Origin: Novosphingopyxis baekryungensis DSM 16222
GTDB lineage: Bacteria > Pseudomonadota > Alphaproteobacteria > Sphingomonadales > Sphingomonadaceae
Assembly: GCF_000420305.1 (NCBI RefSeq)
Contig: NZ_ATUR01000002.1
Coordinates: 186,001-250,000 of the forward strand
Reading direction: 5' to 3'
DNA length: 64,000 nt
The notes beneath the pieces are model-generated. The model did no database searches. It was not told where the DNA came from and was given only the letters and a program-made list of their open reading frames with translations. This document shows, in pieces, positions 9,211-18,609 of this stretch. The position numbers and the translations under genes were made by a program. How positions within the stretch are numbered: position 1 is the first letter of the stretch; each line of letters begins with the position of its first letter.

Positions 9211-9660
9211 ATGGCAGACCAGACTCTCACGCTCGAACTGGACGATGGCCCCGTGGTCATCAAGCTACGCCCCGATCTGGCCCCCAAGCATGTCGAGCGC
9301 ATCACCGAGCTGGCCAAGGACGGCTTTTACGATGGCGTGGTGTTTCATCGCGTGATCCCCGGCTTCATGGCGCAGGGTGGCGACCCGACCGGCACCGGCA
9401 CAAGCGGTTCCGACAAGCCGGATCTGCCGTCCGAGTTCAGCAAGGAATCGCATCAGCGCGGCACCTGCTCCATGGCCCGCACGATGGATCCGAACAGCGC
9501 CAACAGCCAGTTCTTCATCTGCTTTGACGATGCCAGCTTCCTGGACGGCCAGTACACCGTCTGGGGCGAAGTGGAGAGCGGCATGGAACATGTCGACGCG
9601 CTGCCCAAGGGCGAGCCACCGGCAAACCCCGGCAAGATCAAGAAAGCGACCGTGGCCTGA
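9211..9660 (+). CDS. ppiB: Peptidyl-prolyl cis-trans isomerase, cyclophilin type
   Basis: Cytoplasmic cyclophilin, 149 residues, starting at the ATG 9211 (MADQTLTLELDDG). Core motifs are FYDGVVFHRVIPGFMAQGGDPTG (holding the catalytic Arg), GTCSMART, NSANSQFFICFDD and YTVWGEV. No signal peptide, so it is the PpiB rather than the PpiA form. The reading frame extends 102 bp upstream, but that part lacks family similarity. A terminator hairpin follows the stop. Confidence 0.94.
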   Translation: MADQTLTLELDDGPVVIKLRPDLAPKHVERITELAKDGFYDGVVFHRVIPGFMAQGGDPTGTGTSGSDKPDLPSEFSKESHQRGTCSMARTMDPNSANSQFFICFDDASFLDGQYTVWGEVESGMEHVDALPKGEPPANPGKIKKATVA

Positions 9661-9684
9661 AGGCCGCTTGCTTCAAATGATGAC

Positions 9685-9718
9685 GGGGGTCGGGAGCAAT
9701 GCTTTCCGGCCCCTTTTT
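9685..9718 (+). terminator. Intrinsic terminator after the cyclophilin gene
   Basis: An imperfect GC-rich hairpin (GGGG ... CCCC closing pairs, with CGG/CCG inside) runs directly into TTTTT. It lies 25 bp after the cyclophilin stop and separates it from the convergent LysR gene. Confidence 0.65.
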
Positions 9719-9741
9719 CTTGGCCAGGCGCTGGCCGCCGG

Positions 9742-10617
9742 TTAGATTTCCGCCCGGACCAGCCAGTCGTGGAATACGCGCACGGCACGGTGCTCCAGCG
9801 CGCGGGGGCGGCAGACGAACCAGTAGCTATAAGGGCTTTTCACCTCGATATCGAACAGCCGGGTCAGCCGTTCGTCGCGGGCATCGGAAAAATGGCTTCC
9901 ATGCATGATAGCGATGCCTAGTCCCTGCGCCGCGGCCTCGAGCATGAGAGGGCCGGAATCCATCTGGTCGATCGAGCCCGGTTTCAGATTGGGCAACCCG
10001 ACTTCGCGGCGCCAGGCCTCGAATGTTTCCGGCATCTCGCTGTGCACGAACACCGTCTGGCCCTCCAGATCGCTAGGATTCGTCAGATTCTGCTGTTCGG
10101 CAAAGGAGCGGCTGGTGATCGCATAGACGCTGTTGGTATCGAGCCGGCGGCTGTAGAGCTTCTCATCCACCTCGCTGGCGATGATAATGGCCGCATCCAC
10201 GCTGTCGCCCAGAAGATTTTCCGCATGGCTGGAGGTGACCACATCGAGGTGCAATTTTGGATAGAGCCGTCGCAATTCGCCAAGATTGGGTATCAGCCGT
10301 TGCGATCCGAACAGCGGCAACACCCCAAGTTTCAGACGGAAATCGGAATCGCGATCCGTTACCGATTCGACGGCGTCGGCTATCATATCCAGGGCCGGTG
10401 ACACCGCGGCTAGCAACCGTTCGGCCTCTGCATTGGGCGTCATCGTCTGTGCCTTGCGGTCGAACAATGGCTTTCCAATGAAATCTTCCAGCGATTTCAA
10501 GCGACGGCTCAATGCCGGGGCCGAAATGGCAAGATCCGCCGCTGCCGCCTTCGCGCTACCGAGATTCACGGTCCGAACGAAAGCTTCGAGAGCACGTAAG
10601 GGGGGAAGGCGTCGCAT
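9742..10617 (-). CDS. LysR-family transcriptional regulator (GcvA-like)
   Basis: 291-residue LysR-type regulator. The N-terminal winged helix-turn-helix is PLRALEAFVRTVNLGSAKAA then ISAPALSRRLKSLED (about residues 5-45). The C-terminal part is a periplasmic-binding-like effector domain with the family-typical GIAIMHGSHF near residue 240. The Leu-Arg-Ala-Leu-Glu-Ala-Phe opening and Ser-Arg-Arg in the recognition helix resemble the GcvA group. It is divergent from a predicted small RNA and cdc48, which are candidate targets. The effector is unknown. Confidence 0.88.
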   Translation of the reverse strand: MRRLPPLRALEAFVRTVNLGSAKAAAADLAISAPALSRRLKSLEDFIGKPLFDRKAQTMTPNAEAERLLAAVSPALDMIADAVESVTDRDSDFRLKLGVLPLFGSQRLIPNLGELRRLYPKLHLDVVTSSHAENLLGDSVDAAIIIASEVDEKLYSRRLDTNSVYAITSRSFAEQQNLTNPSDLEGQTVFVHSEMPETFEAWRREVGLPNLKPGSIDQMDSGPLMLEAAAQGLGIAIMHGSHFSDARDERLTRLFDIEVKSPYSYWFVCRPRALEHRAVRVFHDWLVRAEI

Positions 10618-10741
10618 TTGTCTTCTGTCTCAATGATATATTGCGTTGCAGCAGTGGAGCGGCGGGCGAAAGTGGCGGATTACCGTGCGAACAAGGTGCC
10701 ACCGATTGCGTATTATGCAAGACAAATGATTCCTTTCGCAC

Positions 10742-10770
10742 TTGCACAATAAATTCGCTGCCTGCATAAC
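10742..10770 (+). promoter_or_regulatory. Predicted sigma70-type promoter of the small RNA
   Basis: TTGCAC (10742-10747), a 17-bp spacer and CATAAC (10765-10770). A transcript starting about 5-8 bp later would end at the terminator finishing at 10837 and contains no ORF. The remainder of the 10618-10996 gap holds no other gene I can support. Confidence 0.55.
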
Positions 10771-10774
10771 ACTC

Positions 10775-10837
10775 GTGCCTTTCAGGCATCCTCTCCTAAG
10801 ACTTTCAAGGGCCGGTTTTCGAACCGGCCTTTTTTTT
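10775..10837 (+). ncRNA. Putative small RNA with exposed anti-Shine-Dalgarno linker
   Basis: About 63 nt predicted between a promoter (10742-10770) and an intrinsic terminator. Layout: a 5' mini-hairpin TGCCT-TTC-AGGCA (about 10776-10788), a single-stranded linker with TCCTCTCCT complementary to Shine-Dalgarno sequences, then a strong terminator hairpin. This layout resembles the short alphaproteobacterial sRNAs that bind mRNA leaders through CU-rich loops, but I cannot assign an Rfam family. It lies 160 bp upstream of cdc48 and divergent from a LysR gene. Confidence 0.5.
10810..10837 (+). terminator. Strong intrinsic terminator of the putative sRNA
   Basis: Perfect 8-bp stem GGCCGGTT / AACCGGCC closing a TTCG tetraloop, followed by eight T. 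No protein gene lies immediately upstream on this strand, which is the main reason for inferring a non-coding transcript. Confidence 0.85.
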
Positions 10838-10996
10838 GTCCTGCTTCGGCGGATGGGTAGTGGATAACGCGAAGGTCCTCCTTTCAGGGCAGGGCGACGC
10901 GCATCTGGCGGATCATGATGGCAGGCGGCCCCCTCGCAACTTCCCTTCGTCAGCACCATTATAGATGCGAGCGAACAATCGACGAGAGGGAGCCAC

Positions 10997-13312
10997 ATGG
11001 CTGATGATGAGCCGCAGACCCCGCCCATGGCGGGCCGCAAACTGCAGGTCGCGAATGCGAAAAAGGAAGATAGTGGACGCGGGCTGGCCCGCCTGTCCCG
11101 TCAGGTCATGGCCTCTCTTGGCCTGGTGCAGGGCGATATTGTCGAGATCGAGGGCAAACGGTCCACGCCAGCGCGCGCGGTGGATCCCTATGCTGAAGAT
11201 GAAGGATTGGAGATCATCCGTATCGATGGTCTCCTTCGCATCAACGCCGGCGTAGGCGCGGGTGAACATGTGACCGTTAAAAAGGCCGAATCGAACCCGG
11301 CTACACGGGTGGTCCTTGCCCCAGCGCAGCGCGATCTGCGCCTGCGGGGCAGTTCGCAGGCGCTCAAGCGCACCTTCATCGGTCGTCCGATGGTGGCGGG
11401 AGACGTAGTGGCCACCGCGGGGCAACGTCGCGTCGACCCCAGCGAGATGCCGCCCCAGTTGCGCCAGATGATGAATGCGCCAGCCTTCTCGTTGACGGAG
11501 ATTCGCCTCAAGGTGGTATCCACTACGCCCAAGGGTCTGGTGCATATCGATGAGACCACAGAGATCGAGCTGCGCAGCGAGTATACCGAGCCGAAAGAAG
11601 GTCGCCGCGCCGATGTAACCTATGACGATCTCGGTGGAATGACCGAGACGATCGATCAATTGCGCGAAATGGTCGAGCTGCCGCTGCGCTATCCAGAGCT
11701 GTTTACCCGCCTGGGCGTCGATCCGCCGCGCGGCGTGCTGCTGCATGGCCCGCCCGGCACCGGCAAGACCCGGCTGGCGCGCGCTGTCGCCAACGAATCG
11801 GACGCCAATTTCTTTCTGATCAACGGGCCGGAGATCATGGGGTCCGCTTATGGCGAATCCGAAAAGCGGCTGCGTGAAGTGTTCGAACAGGCAACGGAAG
11901 CTGCGCCGTCCATTCTGTTCATCGACGAGATCGACTCGATCGCGCCCAAGCGTGATCAGGTGCAAGGTGAGGCGGAAAAACGCCTCGTCGCCCAGCTTTT
12001 GACGTTGATGGACGGCCTCGAGCCGCGGACCAACTTGGTCATTATCGCGGCCACGAACCGGCCGGAAGCCGTGGACGAGGCCCTGCGCCGTCCGGGGCGG
12101 TTCGATCGTGAAATCGTGGTCGGCGTTCCAGATCAGGCCGGTCGGCGGGAAATCATGGCCATCCACACACGCGGCATGCCGCTTGGGGAAAAGGTCGATC
12201 TCGACGAACTGGCGCGCACAACATACGGATTTGTCGGTGCCGATCTGGCCGCATTGGCGCGGGAGGCTGCGATCGAAGCCGTCCGGCGCATCATGCCGAA
12301 GATCAATCTGGAAGAAGGCACCATCCCACCCGACGTGCTCGCATCCCTCGAAGTCACGCGCGAGGACTTTATGGAAGCCATCAAGCGCATCCAGCCGTCT
12401 GCGATGCGCGAGGTCATGGTCCAGGTGCCGCAGGTGCGCTGGGAAGATGTCGGCGGATTGGACGATGCCCAGCGCCAACTGCGCGAGGGCATCGAGCTTC
12501 CGCTGCGCAACCCCGACGCGTTTCGCCGTCTCGGCATCCGTCCGGCCAAGGGCTTTCTGCTCTATGGCCCGCCCGGTACCGGCAAGACACTGCTGGCCAA
12601 GGCGGCCGCGCGGGAGAGCGAAGCGAATTTTATCGCGACCAAAAGTTCGGACCTGTTGAGCAAATGGTATGGTGAGAGCGAGCAGCAGATTGCCAAGTTG
12701 TTTGCCCGTGCCCGGCAAGTGGCGCCGACTGTCATCTTCATCGATGAAATCGATTCGCTGGTGCCCGCCAGGGGCAGCGGTGGCGGCAGCGAACCGCAGG
12801 TTACCGAACGCGTGGTCAACACGATCCTGAGCGAAATGGACGGTCTGGAAGAGCTGCAGTCGGTCGTTGTTATTGGCGCGACAAACCGACCCACCCTTGT
12901 CGACCCTGCCTTGCTGCGGCCAGGACGGTTTGACGAGCTGATCTATGTGTCGGTGCCGAGCAAGGATGGACGCCGCCGCATTCTGTCTATCCATACCGGC
13001 AAGATGCCGCTCGGATCGGACGTCGATCTGGACGAGATCGCTGAGCGGACGGAGCGTTTTACCGGAGCCGATCTGGAAGATCTGGTCCGCCGGGCCGGTC
13101 TGTTCGCCCTGCGCGAGGGGGGAAGCGATGTGAGTGAAGTGGGCATGAGCCACTTCAGTCAGGCGCTCAACGCCAGCCGCGCATCGGTAACGGAAGAGAT
13201 GGAAGAGGAATATCGCACCATCGAATCCAAGCTGAAACAAAATGCCATGCGTGCGCAGTCGATCGGCTTCGTGACGCCGGGCATGTTACAAAGCCGTGGG
13301 GACAAGGACTAA
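10997..13312 (+). CDS. CDC48/VCP-type double AAA+ ATPase
   Basis: 771-residue homolog of archaeal/eukaryal CDC48 (p97), an unfoldase that extracts proteins from complexes. Order: N-domain with double-psi barrel and CDC48_2-like part (about 14-190); D1 AAA domain with Walker A GPPGTGKT (251-258), Walker [10 protein letters not shown] (306-314) and arginine fingers in [10 protein letters not shown]2 with Walker A (524-531), Walker [10 protein letters not shown] (579-587), pore loop KWYGES and LRPGRFDE. Both ATPase sites look intact. The C-terminus GDKD lacks the HbYX tail used to dock on proteasomes. Start supported by GAGGGAGCC. CDC48 is sporadic in bacteria, so ancient transfer is likely; no partner gene is adjacent. 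Confidence 0.95.
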   Translation: MADDEPQTPPMAGRKLQVANAKKEDSGRGLARLSRQVMASLGLVQGDIVEIEGKRSTPARAVDPYAEDEGLEIIRIDGLLRINAGVGAGEHVTVKKAESNPATRVVLAPAQRDLRLRGSSQALKRTFIGRPMVAGDVVATAGQRRVDPSEMPPQLRQMMNAPAFSLTEIRLKVVSTTPKGLVHIDETTEIELRSEYTEPKEGRRADVTYDDLGGMTETIDQLREMVELPLRYPELFTRLGVDPPRGVLLHGPPGTGKTRLARAVANESDANFFLINGPEIMGSAYGESEKRLREVFEQATEAAPSILFIDEIDSIAPKRDQVQGEAEKRLVAQLLTLMDGLEPRTNLVIIAATNRPEAVDEALRRPGRFDREIVVGVPDQAGRREIMAIHTRGMPLGEKVDLDELARTTYGFVGADLAALAREAAIEAVRRIMPKINLEEGTIPPDVLASLEVTREDFMEAIKRIQPSAMREVMVQVPQVRWEDVGGLDDAQRQLREGIELPLRNPDAFRRLGIRPAKGFLLYGPPGTGKTLLAKAAARESEANFIATKSSDLLSKWYGESEQQIAKLFARARQVAPTVIFIDEIDSLVPARGSGGGSEPQVTERVVNTILSEMDGLEELQSVVVIGATNRPTLVDPALLRPGRFDELIYVSVPSKDGRRRILSIHTGKMPLGSDVDLDEIAERTERFTGADLEDLVRRAGLFALREGGSDVSEVGMSHFSQALNASRASVTEEMEEEYRTIESKLKQNAMRAQSIGFVTPGMLQSRGDKD

Positions 13313-13320
13313 GGCGCGCA

Positions 13321-13359
13321 GGGGGAAGCTGCCGCCTGCGCGTCAGGCTTCCCCCGTTT
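13321..13359. terminator. Convergent hairpin between cdc48 and the MFS gene
   Basis: GGGGGAA ... TTCCCCC enclosing GCCTG-cgcgt-CAGGC, with a bulge. It begins 9 bp after the cdc48 stop and overlaps the last codons of the MFS gene. There is no long T run, so termination is only plausible. Confidence 0.4.
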
Positions 13360-14674
13360 CCACCGTGAGCGTGAAAAACCCCCACAGGAACACGACAGCG
13401 GCAATGCTGGCGGCCAATATGAAGACGCTCCAGCTGTTCTGATTGTAGATAAACACGCCGAAGCTTGGCCCCAGGATGAACGCGGCGCCATTGATCGATG
13501 CCACCATACCGGCGACCGCGCCCTGATCTTCCGGGGCCACGGCTAGCGAGGCCCCTGCAGTAAAGCCCGGACGGAACAGTGCAAAGCCGAGCGAGGCGAT
13601 GCCGAAGCCCGCTGCGATATGATACAGGCTATCGGCAGCGCCCATCATCAGCGCGCCGCCGGCGATGAAGACCATACCGAACAGGATGCATTTTCGCGGG
13701 CCCATTCTTAACATCGGGATAATGCCCCATTGTGCGATCAGCGTGGCCGCCGCGCCCACCGTCAGGACAAGGGCCGTTGGCTCATAGGCTTCGGCCGGCG
13801 TCGCCCTGAGACCAAGCCGATCGAGCACGAGAAAGCCAGCAACGAAGCTCAGGATCGCCTGAGCGTGGCCGCCCACCAGCCCCACGGCGAGCCAGTTGCG
13901 CACGCGTGGGTCGAGCCATTGGAGCCGAGTCCGCTCGACGGTGCCGTCCGGATCGGCCGCGATCGAACTGGGGGCTGCACTGGCAAAAGGTTCACTGCTG
14001 GCAAAGCTTTGGGTTGAAAAACGGGGATCATCGGTCGGAAGCTTCAGCCGCAGGGCAATGATGACGACAAAGCCGATGAGCGCAAATACGAGCATGGGGC
14101 CGGCATCGTCGACGATCGGCAAAATGAAGAACGGTGCCAGAAATGGGCCGATGATCGTTCCGAGACCAAAGCTGCTGGCAATAAGGGACAGGGATTTCGT
14201 GCGCTGCTCCCGGTCGGTGCGGGCAGCGACATAAGCCTGGACCGCCGGCGGGGCGGCCGAGCCGAACGCGCCGAAGATGGAGCGGAAAAGGGCAAAGACA
14301 ATCAAGGTGACCGCGCCGCTCATCAGGCCGTTGAGACCGGCGAAAAGCACGAGCCCGCAACAGAGCATCGAAATGGAAAAGGCCGTGACGCCAAGGGTCA
14401 TAAGGGCTTTTCGTCCGCGCCGGTCCGACAGGCGTGCCCAGCGCGGTGCGGTAATGACCCAGAGCAGCGCGCTCCATGTGAAGGCGGCACTGATCCAGTA
14501 ATCTGCCACGCCGAGCTGCGTGCCGATCGCCGGCAGCACGCTCTGCATGGCCGTGTTGCCCGCCGCGCTGATCAGCATCACCATGAACAGCACGGTCATG
14601 CGTGATGTCGGAATGGCATCCGGGTTGGCGAGCTGCATATGCTTTGGCGGTTCCTGAACAGGCGCGTCCGGCAT
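13343..14674 (-). CDS. Major facilitator superfamily transporter
   Basis: 443-residue MFS protein with about 12 hydrophobic segments and the cytoplasmic loop motif RLSDRRGRK between helices 2 and 3, typical of proton-coupled drug-efflux-like carriers. A hydrophilic central loop (about residues 210-250, SFASSEPFASAAPSSIAADPDG) separates the two halves. The ATG shares a base with the stop of the upstream phospholipase-D gene, so they are cotranscribed. Substrate cannot be inferred. Confidence 0.88.
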   Translation of the reverse strand: MPDAPVQEPPKHMQLANPDAIPTSRMTVLFMVMLISAAGNTAMQSVLPAIGTQLGVADYWISAAFTWSALLWVITAPRWARLSDRRGRKALMTLGVTAFSISMLCCGLVLFAGLNGLMSGAVTLIVFALFRSIFGAFGSAAPPAVQAYVAARTDREQRTKSLSLIASSFGLGTIIGPFLAPFFILPIVDDAGPMLVFALIGFVVIIALRLKLPTDDPRFSTQSFASSEPFASAAPSSIAADPDGTVERTRLQWLDPRVRNWLAVGLVGGHAQAILSFVAGFLVLDRLGLRATPAEAYEPTALVLTVGAAATLIAQWGIIPMLRMGPRKCILFGMVFIAGGALMMGAADSLYHIAAGFGIASLGFALFRPGFTAGASLAVAPEDQGAVAGMVASINGAAFILGPSFGVFIYNQNSWSVFILAASIAAVVFLWGFFTLTVETGEA

Positions 14675-15846
14675 CAGTCTTCCGTGCGCCCGATGCCGCC
14701 GCTGACGGTTTTGTCCATCGTGCTGACCAGAAAATAGGCGACGCTGCGATAGATCCGGGTGAAGAACCCGTTATTCTCATCATGGATCTGCTTGGTGACG
14801 TGGATGGATTCCTCGGCCATCCGGTCGATCCGTTCGCGGATATGGGCGGCAGCCTCCGGGCTTTCGATCCGCACCATGATTTCCAGATTCACGAACAGGC
14901 TGCGCGCATCCATGTTCGAGCTGCCGGCATAGACGATGTCGTCGATCACAACGCATTTCATGTGCAGCCGACGTGGCTGATATTCGTAGATATCGGTCTT
15001 GCGCTTAAGCAAGTAGCCATGCGTCAGACGATGCGCGGCGATGGTGATCTGATGATCCGTTTTGCCGGCGAGGATGAGCCTTGCCTTGCCGCGCCGTGCG
15101 ACCTTGGCGATCCGACGCATGATGCCGCGACCGGGGGAAAAATAGGCGGCAACCATGTCGAGCTGTTTGCCTTTTTCCAGATCACGCTTGAGCGACCGCA
15201 CCCAGGGACTGAGCCGACCTGGCCCCCCGATGGTCCATTCCACTTCGCCCTTGTCACCATGCCAATGGCGCACCAGGCGCCGGACATCGCGCAACCGCAC
15301 CTTCTTCTGCTTGGCAATCTCGATCAGTTTTTCATAATAATCACATAGCTGGCAGGCATCGGGGCCGGAAACGAGCACCCCCATATCTTCCCAGCTGTTT
15401 TCTGGCGGCTGGGCCTTGTCGAAATAGCCCGCAGCCATGTTGAAGCCGCTGACAATGGCGTGCTGCCCGTCGACGATCAGGATTTTCTGATGGTTGCGGA
15501 TCAGGGCTTTGGTGGACCAGGCAGCGGAAAATTTATGCCAGGTGCCACCTTCGCGTAAGAATTCGTTGAAGAATTCGTCCGGCGTTTCATCGCTCCCGAC
15601 GGCGTCGATCACCAGCTGGACGTCTACGCCGCGTTTGCATGCACGGCATAGCGCCTTCATGAACGCTTTACCGACCTCGTCCTCGCCGACGAAATAGAAA
15701 AACGTCCGGATCTGTTTCTCGGCCATATCGATCAGGCCGATGACAGCGTTCAACCGGTCCCCCGGTTCGTGAAAGAAGCGGACCTCATTGTCCTCCACCG
15801 CAAACACGGGCACGTCGATCGTGCGCGGATCGGGATATTGGCCCAC
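14674..15846 (-). CDS. Phospholipase D-family protein, cardiolipin synthase-like
   Basis: 390 residues with two HKD motifs: HQKILIVDG (about residue 135) followed by SGFNMAAGYFD, and HMKCVVIDD (about 300) followed by AGSSNMDARSL. This pairing and the downstream Asn/Ser residues are typical of ClsB/ClsC-like cardiolipin or phosphatidyl transferases. No N-terminal membrane helices are present. The start is a GTG at 15844-15846, three bases after the acyl-CoA dehydrogenase stop, so translation is probably coupled. A phosphodiesterase role is the alternative. Confidence 0.85.
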   Translation of the reverse strand: MGQYPDPRTIDVPVFAVEDNEVRFFHEPGDRLNAVIGLIDMAEKQIRTFFYFVGEDEVGKAFMKALCRACKRGVDVQLVIDAVGSDETPDEFFNEFLREGGTWHKFSAAWSTKALIRNHQKILIVDGQHAIVSGFNMAAGYFDKAQPPENSWEDMGVLVSGPDACQLCDYYEKLIEIAKQKKVRLRDVRRLVRHWHGDKGEVEWTIGGPGRLSPWVRSLKRDLEKGKQLDMVAAYFSPGRGIMRRIAKVARRGKARLILAGKTDHQITIAAHRLTHGYLLKRKTDIYEYQPRRLHMKCVVIDDIVYAGSSNMDARSLFVNLEIMVRIESPEAAAHIRERIDRMAEESIHVTKQIHDENNGFFTRIYRSVAYFLVSTMDKTVSGGIGRTED

Positions 15847-15849
15847 GGA

Positions 15850-17601
15850 TCAGGCCGCCAATTCGGCGGCGGTCAATGCATAAAGCGGGGCTTCTCCGGC
15901 CATCGCCGCGCCTTCCAGGCCGGTCGCTTCGGGCACCATGGCGGCGATATAATAGTCGGCGGCCGCAATTTTCGATTTCAGGAAGGGGTCATTGCCTTCG
16001 CCCAGTTCCTGCATTGCTGCGCTGCGCTGCCTAGCCATCAACCATCCGCTGACGAGCGTGGCATACATCGTCAAAAAGGGCACGCTGCCGCCCAGCTTGT
16101 CGTCGATGCTGGCATCATTCTGCATCCATTGCATGACCCGCCCGGTGGCCGCGGCCAGTTGCTTCAGGGGAGCGCTGTCCTCGACCTCGGCCGTGATCAT
16201 TTCCAGCAGGCCGCGCATGCTTTCGCCGCCATTCATGCTCATTTTTCGCCCGACCAGATCGGCGGCCTGAATGCCATTGGTGCCTTCATAGATCGGCGCG
16301 ATCCGTGCATCGCGATAATGCTGGGCCGCGCCAGTCTCTTCCACAAAGCCCATGCCGCCATGGACCTGAATACCCAGACTTGCGATCTCGATGCCCATGT
16401 CGGTGGCATAGGCCTTGGACAGAGGGGTCAGCAAATCGGCCAGCGCCCGCGCGTCTTCATCGCCAAGCGTGGCCCGGTCCACCTGACCGCTGGCATAATA
16501 AAGCAGCGCCCGGATGGCCTGCGTGCCGGCCTTCATGCGCAAAAGCATGCGGCGCACATCCGGATGGTCCAGAATGGCAATCGGATCGCGGCTTTCTCCA
16601 CCCGCGCGCGCGGACTGTACCCGTTCGGCGGCGAACGCCAGCGCCAGCTGCGTTGCACGCTCGCCGATCTGCACACCCTGCAGACCGACATTCAGGCGGG
16701 CATTGTTCATCATGGTGAACATGGCGCGCATACCGCCATGCTCCGGCCCGATCAGGTAGCCGATGCTGTCTCCGCTTTCGCCATAGGCCAGCACACAGGT
16801 GGGCGAGGCGTTGATGCCGAGCTTGTGCTCGATCGACACCGTCTGCACATGATTGTCCTCGCCGACCGAACCATCGTCATTCACCCGGTATTTGGGCACC
16901 AGAAACAAAGAGATCCCGCGCGTGCCAGCAGGCGCATCAGGCGTACGCGCCAGAACGAGATGGACGATATTCTCCGCCATGTCATGGTCGCCAAAGGTGA
17001 TGTAAATCTTCTGGCCCTTGATGTTCCAGCCGCCATCCTCGCGCGGGGTGGCGGTGGCGGTCAGCGCGCCAACATCGGAACCGGCCTGCGGCTCGGTGAG
17101 GTTCATCGTACCGGTCCATTCGCCGCTGGCGAGCTTGGGCAGGTACAGATCCTTCTGCTCCTGACTGCCATGATGCGCGATCGCCTCGACTGCGCCGACG
17201 GACAGGATGGGGCAGAGTGTGAGCGCCATATTGGCCGCGCCCAGGCTTTCCAGAGATACCGTAGCCAGCGAAAAGGGCAGGCCCTGGCCGCCAAAATCGG
17301 CGGGCGCAGCGATCCCGGCCCAGCCATTCTGTACATAGGCGTCCCAGGCCGCCTTGTAGCCATCGGGCATGACCACATGCCCATCCTTCATCCGCGCACC
17401 GACGGTGTCTCCGATGCGATTGAGCGGTGCAAATTCCTTTTCCGCAAATTCCCCGGCGCCTTCGACGATCGCCTGAACCATATCCGGCGTGGCATCGGCA
17501 AAGCGATTATGGCCGGCCAGTTCATCGATGTCGGTAACATGCTTCAGGACAAACAGCTGCTCGCGGGTGGGGGCGGTGAACATGGGGCAAGGTGCTTTCA
17601 T
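15850..17601 (-). CDS. Acyl-CoA dehydrogenase, long form (DmdC/FadE-like)
   Basis: 583-residue flavoprotein of the ~600-residue acyl-CoA dehydrogenase branch that includes 3-methylmercaptopropionyl-CoA dehydrogenase (DmdC). The sequence shows the N-terminal helical domain, the FAD/substrate region MNLTEPQAGSDVGAL (about 170-185), GIQVHGGMGFVEETGAAQHYRDARI, the catalytic-Glu region PIYEGTNGIQA (about 430), and a C-terminal extension. ATGs at 17601 and 17583 are both possible; a TATAAT-like hexamer overlaps the first, which could favour the second. Chain-length specificity cannot be told. Confidence 0.9.
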   Translation of the reverse strand: MKAPCPMFTAPTREQLFVLKHVTDIDELAGHNRFADATPDMVQAIVEGAGEFAEKEFAPLNRIGDTVGARMKDGHVVMPDGYKAAWDAYVQNGWAGIAAPADFGGQGLPFSLATVSLESLGAANMALTLCPILSVGAVEAIAHHGSQEQKDLYLPKLASGEWTGTMNLTEPQAGSDVGALTATATPREDGGWNIKGQKIYITFGDHDMAENIVHLVLARTPDAPAGTRGISLFLVPKYRVNDDGSVGEDNHVQTVSIEHKLGINASPTCVLAYGESGDSIGYLIGPEHGGMRAMFTMMNNARLNVGLQGVQIGERATQLALAFAAERVQSARAGGESRDPIAILDHPDVRRMLLRMKAGTQAIRALLYYASGQVDRATLGDEDARALADLLTPLSKAYATDMGIEIASLGIQVHGGMGFVEETGAAQHYRDARIAPIYEGTNGIQAADLVGRKMSMNGGESMRGLLEMITAEVEDSAPLKQLAAATGRVMQWMQNDASIDDKLGGSVPFLTMYATLVSGWLMARQRSAAMQELGEGNDPFLKSKIAAADYYIAAMVPEATGLEGAAMAGEAPLYALTAAELAA

Positions 17602-17679
17602 TATAAAATGGCCAGTCTGCTATAGATATGGTGCGCCAGAGTTGCAAAGCACGGCGATGCAATGAATGGAGCGGGCCTG

Positions 17680-18609
17680 ATGCCGATCGAACCAGCCAAT
17701 GATGCCAGCATTGCCCGCGCCGCTGATTTGCTGCGCGCCGGACAGGCGGTCGCACTGCCAACGGAAACGGTCTACGGGCTGGCCGCCGATGCCGCCCGGG
17801 ACGATGCGGTGGCGCAAATCTACCGGATCAAGGGGCGGCCCAGCTTCAATCCGCTGATCGTGCACATCCGGGACATGGAGCATGGGGAACGGCTGGCGCA
17901 TTTCGATGACCGGGCCCGCGAACTGGCGCAGCGCTTCTGGCCAGGGCCGCTCACCCTGGTGTTGCCAAAACGGGCCGAAGCGCCACTTGCCGGTGCCGTA
18001 ACGGCGGGTTTGCCCACCATAGCCCTTCGCTGTCCGGCTCATCCCGTGATGCAGGCGGTACTGCAGGCATGTGGTCTTGCACTGGCAGCGCCATCGGCCA
18101 ATCGCAGCGGTGCGATCAGTCCTTCGCTGGCGGGTCATGTCGCTGCATCGCTTGGGGATCGGGTGCAACTGGTTCTCGACGGCGGACCGACCCAACAGGG
18201 TGTCGAATCCACGATCGTAAAGCTGGAAAAGGATGGCTGGCGGTTGCTGCGTCCCGGGCCCTTGTCGGTTGAGGAACTGATCGCAGCGTCAGGGGGCGGA
18301 CCGATCAAGGCTGCAGGGCAGGGCATAGAAGCGCCAGGACAACTTGCCAGTCATTACGCCCCCAGCAAGCCGCTTCGGTTAAACGCGCTGCGGGCAGAAC
18401 CGGATGAATGGCTGATCGGCTTCGGTGTAATTGGCGGTGACGATACGCTATCACCGGCGGGCGATCTGGCAGAGGCGGCCGCGGGCCTATATGCTGCGCT
18501 TCACCGCGCCGATGCCAGCGATTTCAGCCGGATTGCCGTGGCACGGGTGCCACATGATGGAATCGGCGCTGCGATCAATGATCGACTGAACCGGGCATCC
18601 GTCCGTTAA
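17680..18609 (+). CDS. L-threonylcarbamoyladenylate synthase, Sua5 type
   Basis: Forms threonylcarbamoyl-AMP for the t6A37 modification of ANN-decoding tRNAs. The YrdC domain (about 10-195) shows ALPTETVYGLAADA, KGRPSFNPLIVHI, RFWPGPLTLVL and APSANRSGAISPS; a Sua5-specific C-terminal domain follows (to about 309), distinguishing it from the short TsaC. I prefer the ATG at 17680 (MPIEPAND) because GGAG lies 8 bp upstream; the ATG at 17662 is the alternative. It is divergent from the acyl-CoA dehydrogenase and overlaps the convergent lipoprotein gene by 4 bp. Confidence 0.92.
   Translation: MPIEPANDASIARAADLLRAGQAVALPTETVYGLAADAARDDAVAQIYRIKGRPSFNPLIVHIRDMEHGERLAHFDDRARELAQRFWPGPLTLVLPKRAEAPLAGAVTAGLPTIALRCPAHPVMQAVLQACGLALAAPSANRSGAISPSLAGHVAASLGDRVQLVLDGGPTQQGVESTIVKLEKDGWRLLRPGPLSVEELIAASGGGPIKAAGQGIEAPGQLASHYAPSKPLRLNALRAEPDEWLIGFGVIGGDDTLSPAGDLAEAAAGLYAALHRADASDFSRIAVARVPHDGIGAAINDRLNRASVR

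Noticed and set aside
10913-13240. Long minus-strand open frame opposite cdc48
   Set aside because: Mirror of a clear double AAA ATPase; no start context and no recognisable domain.
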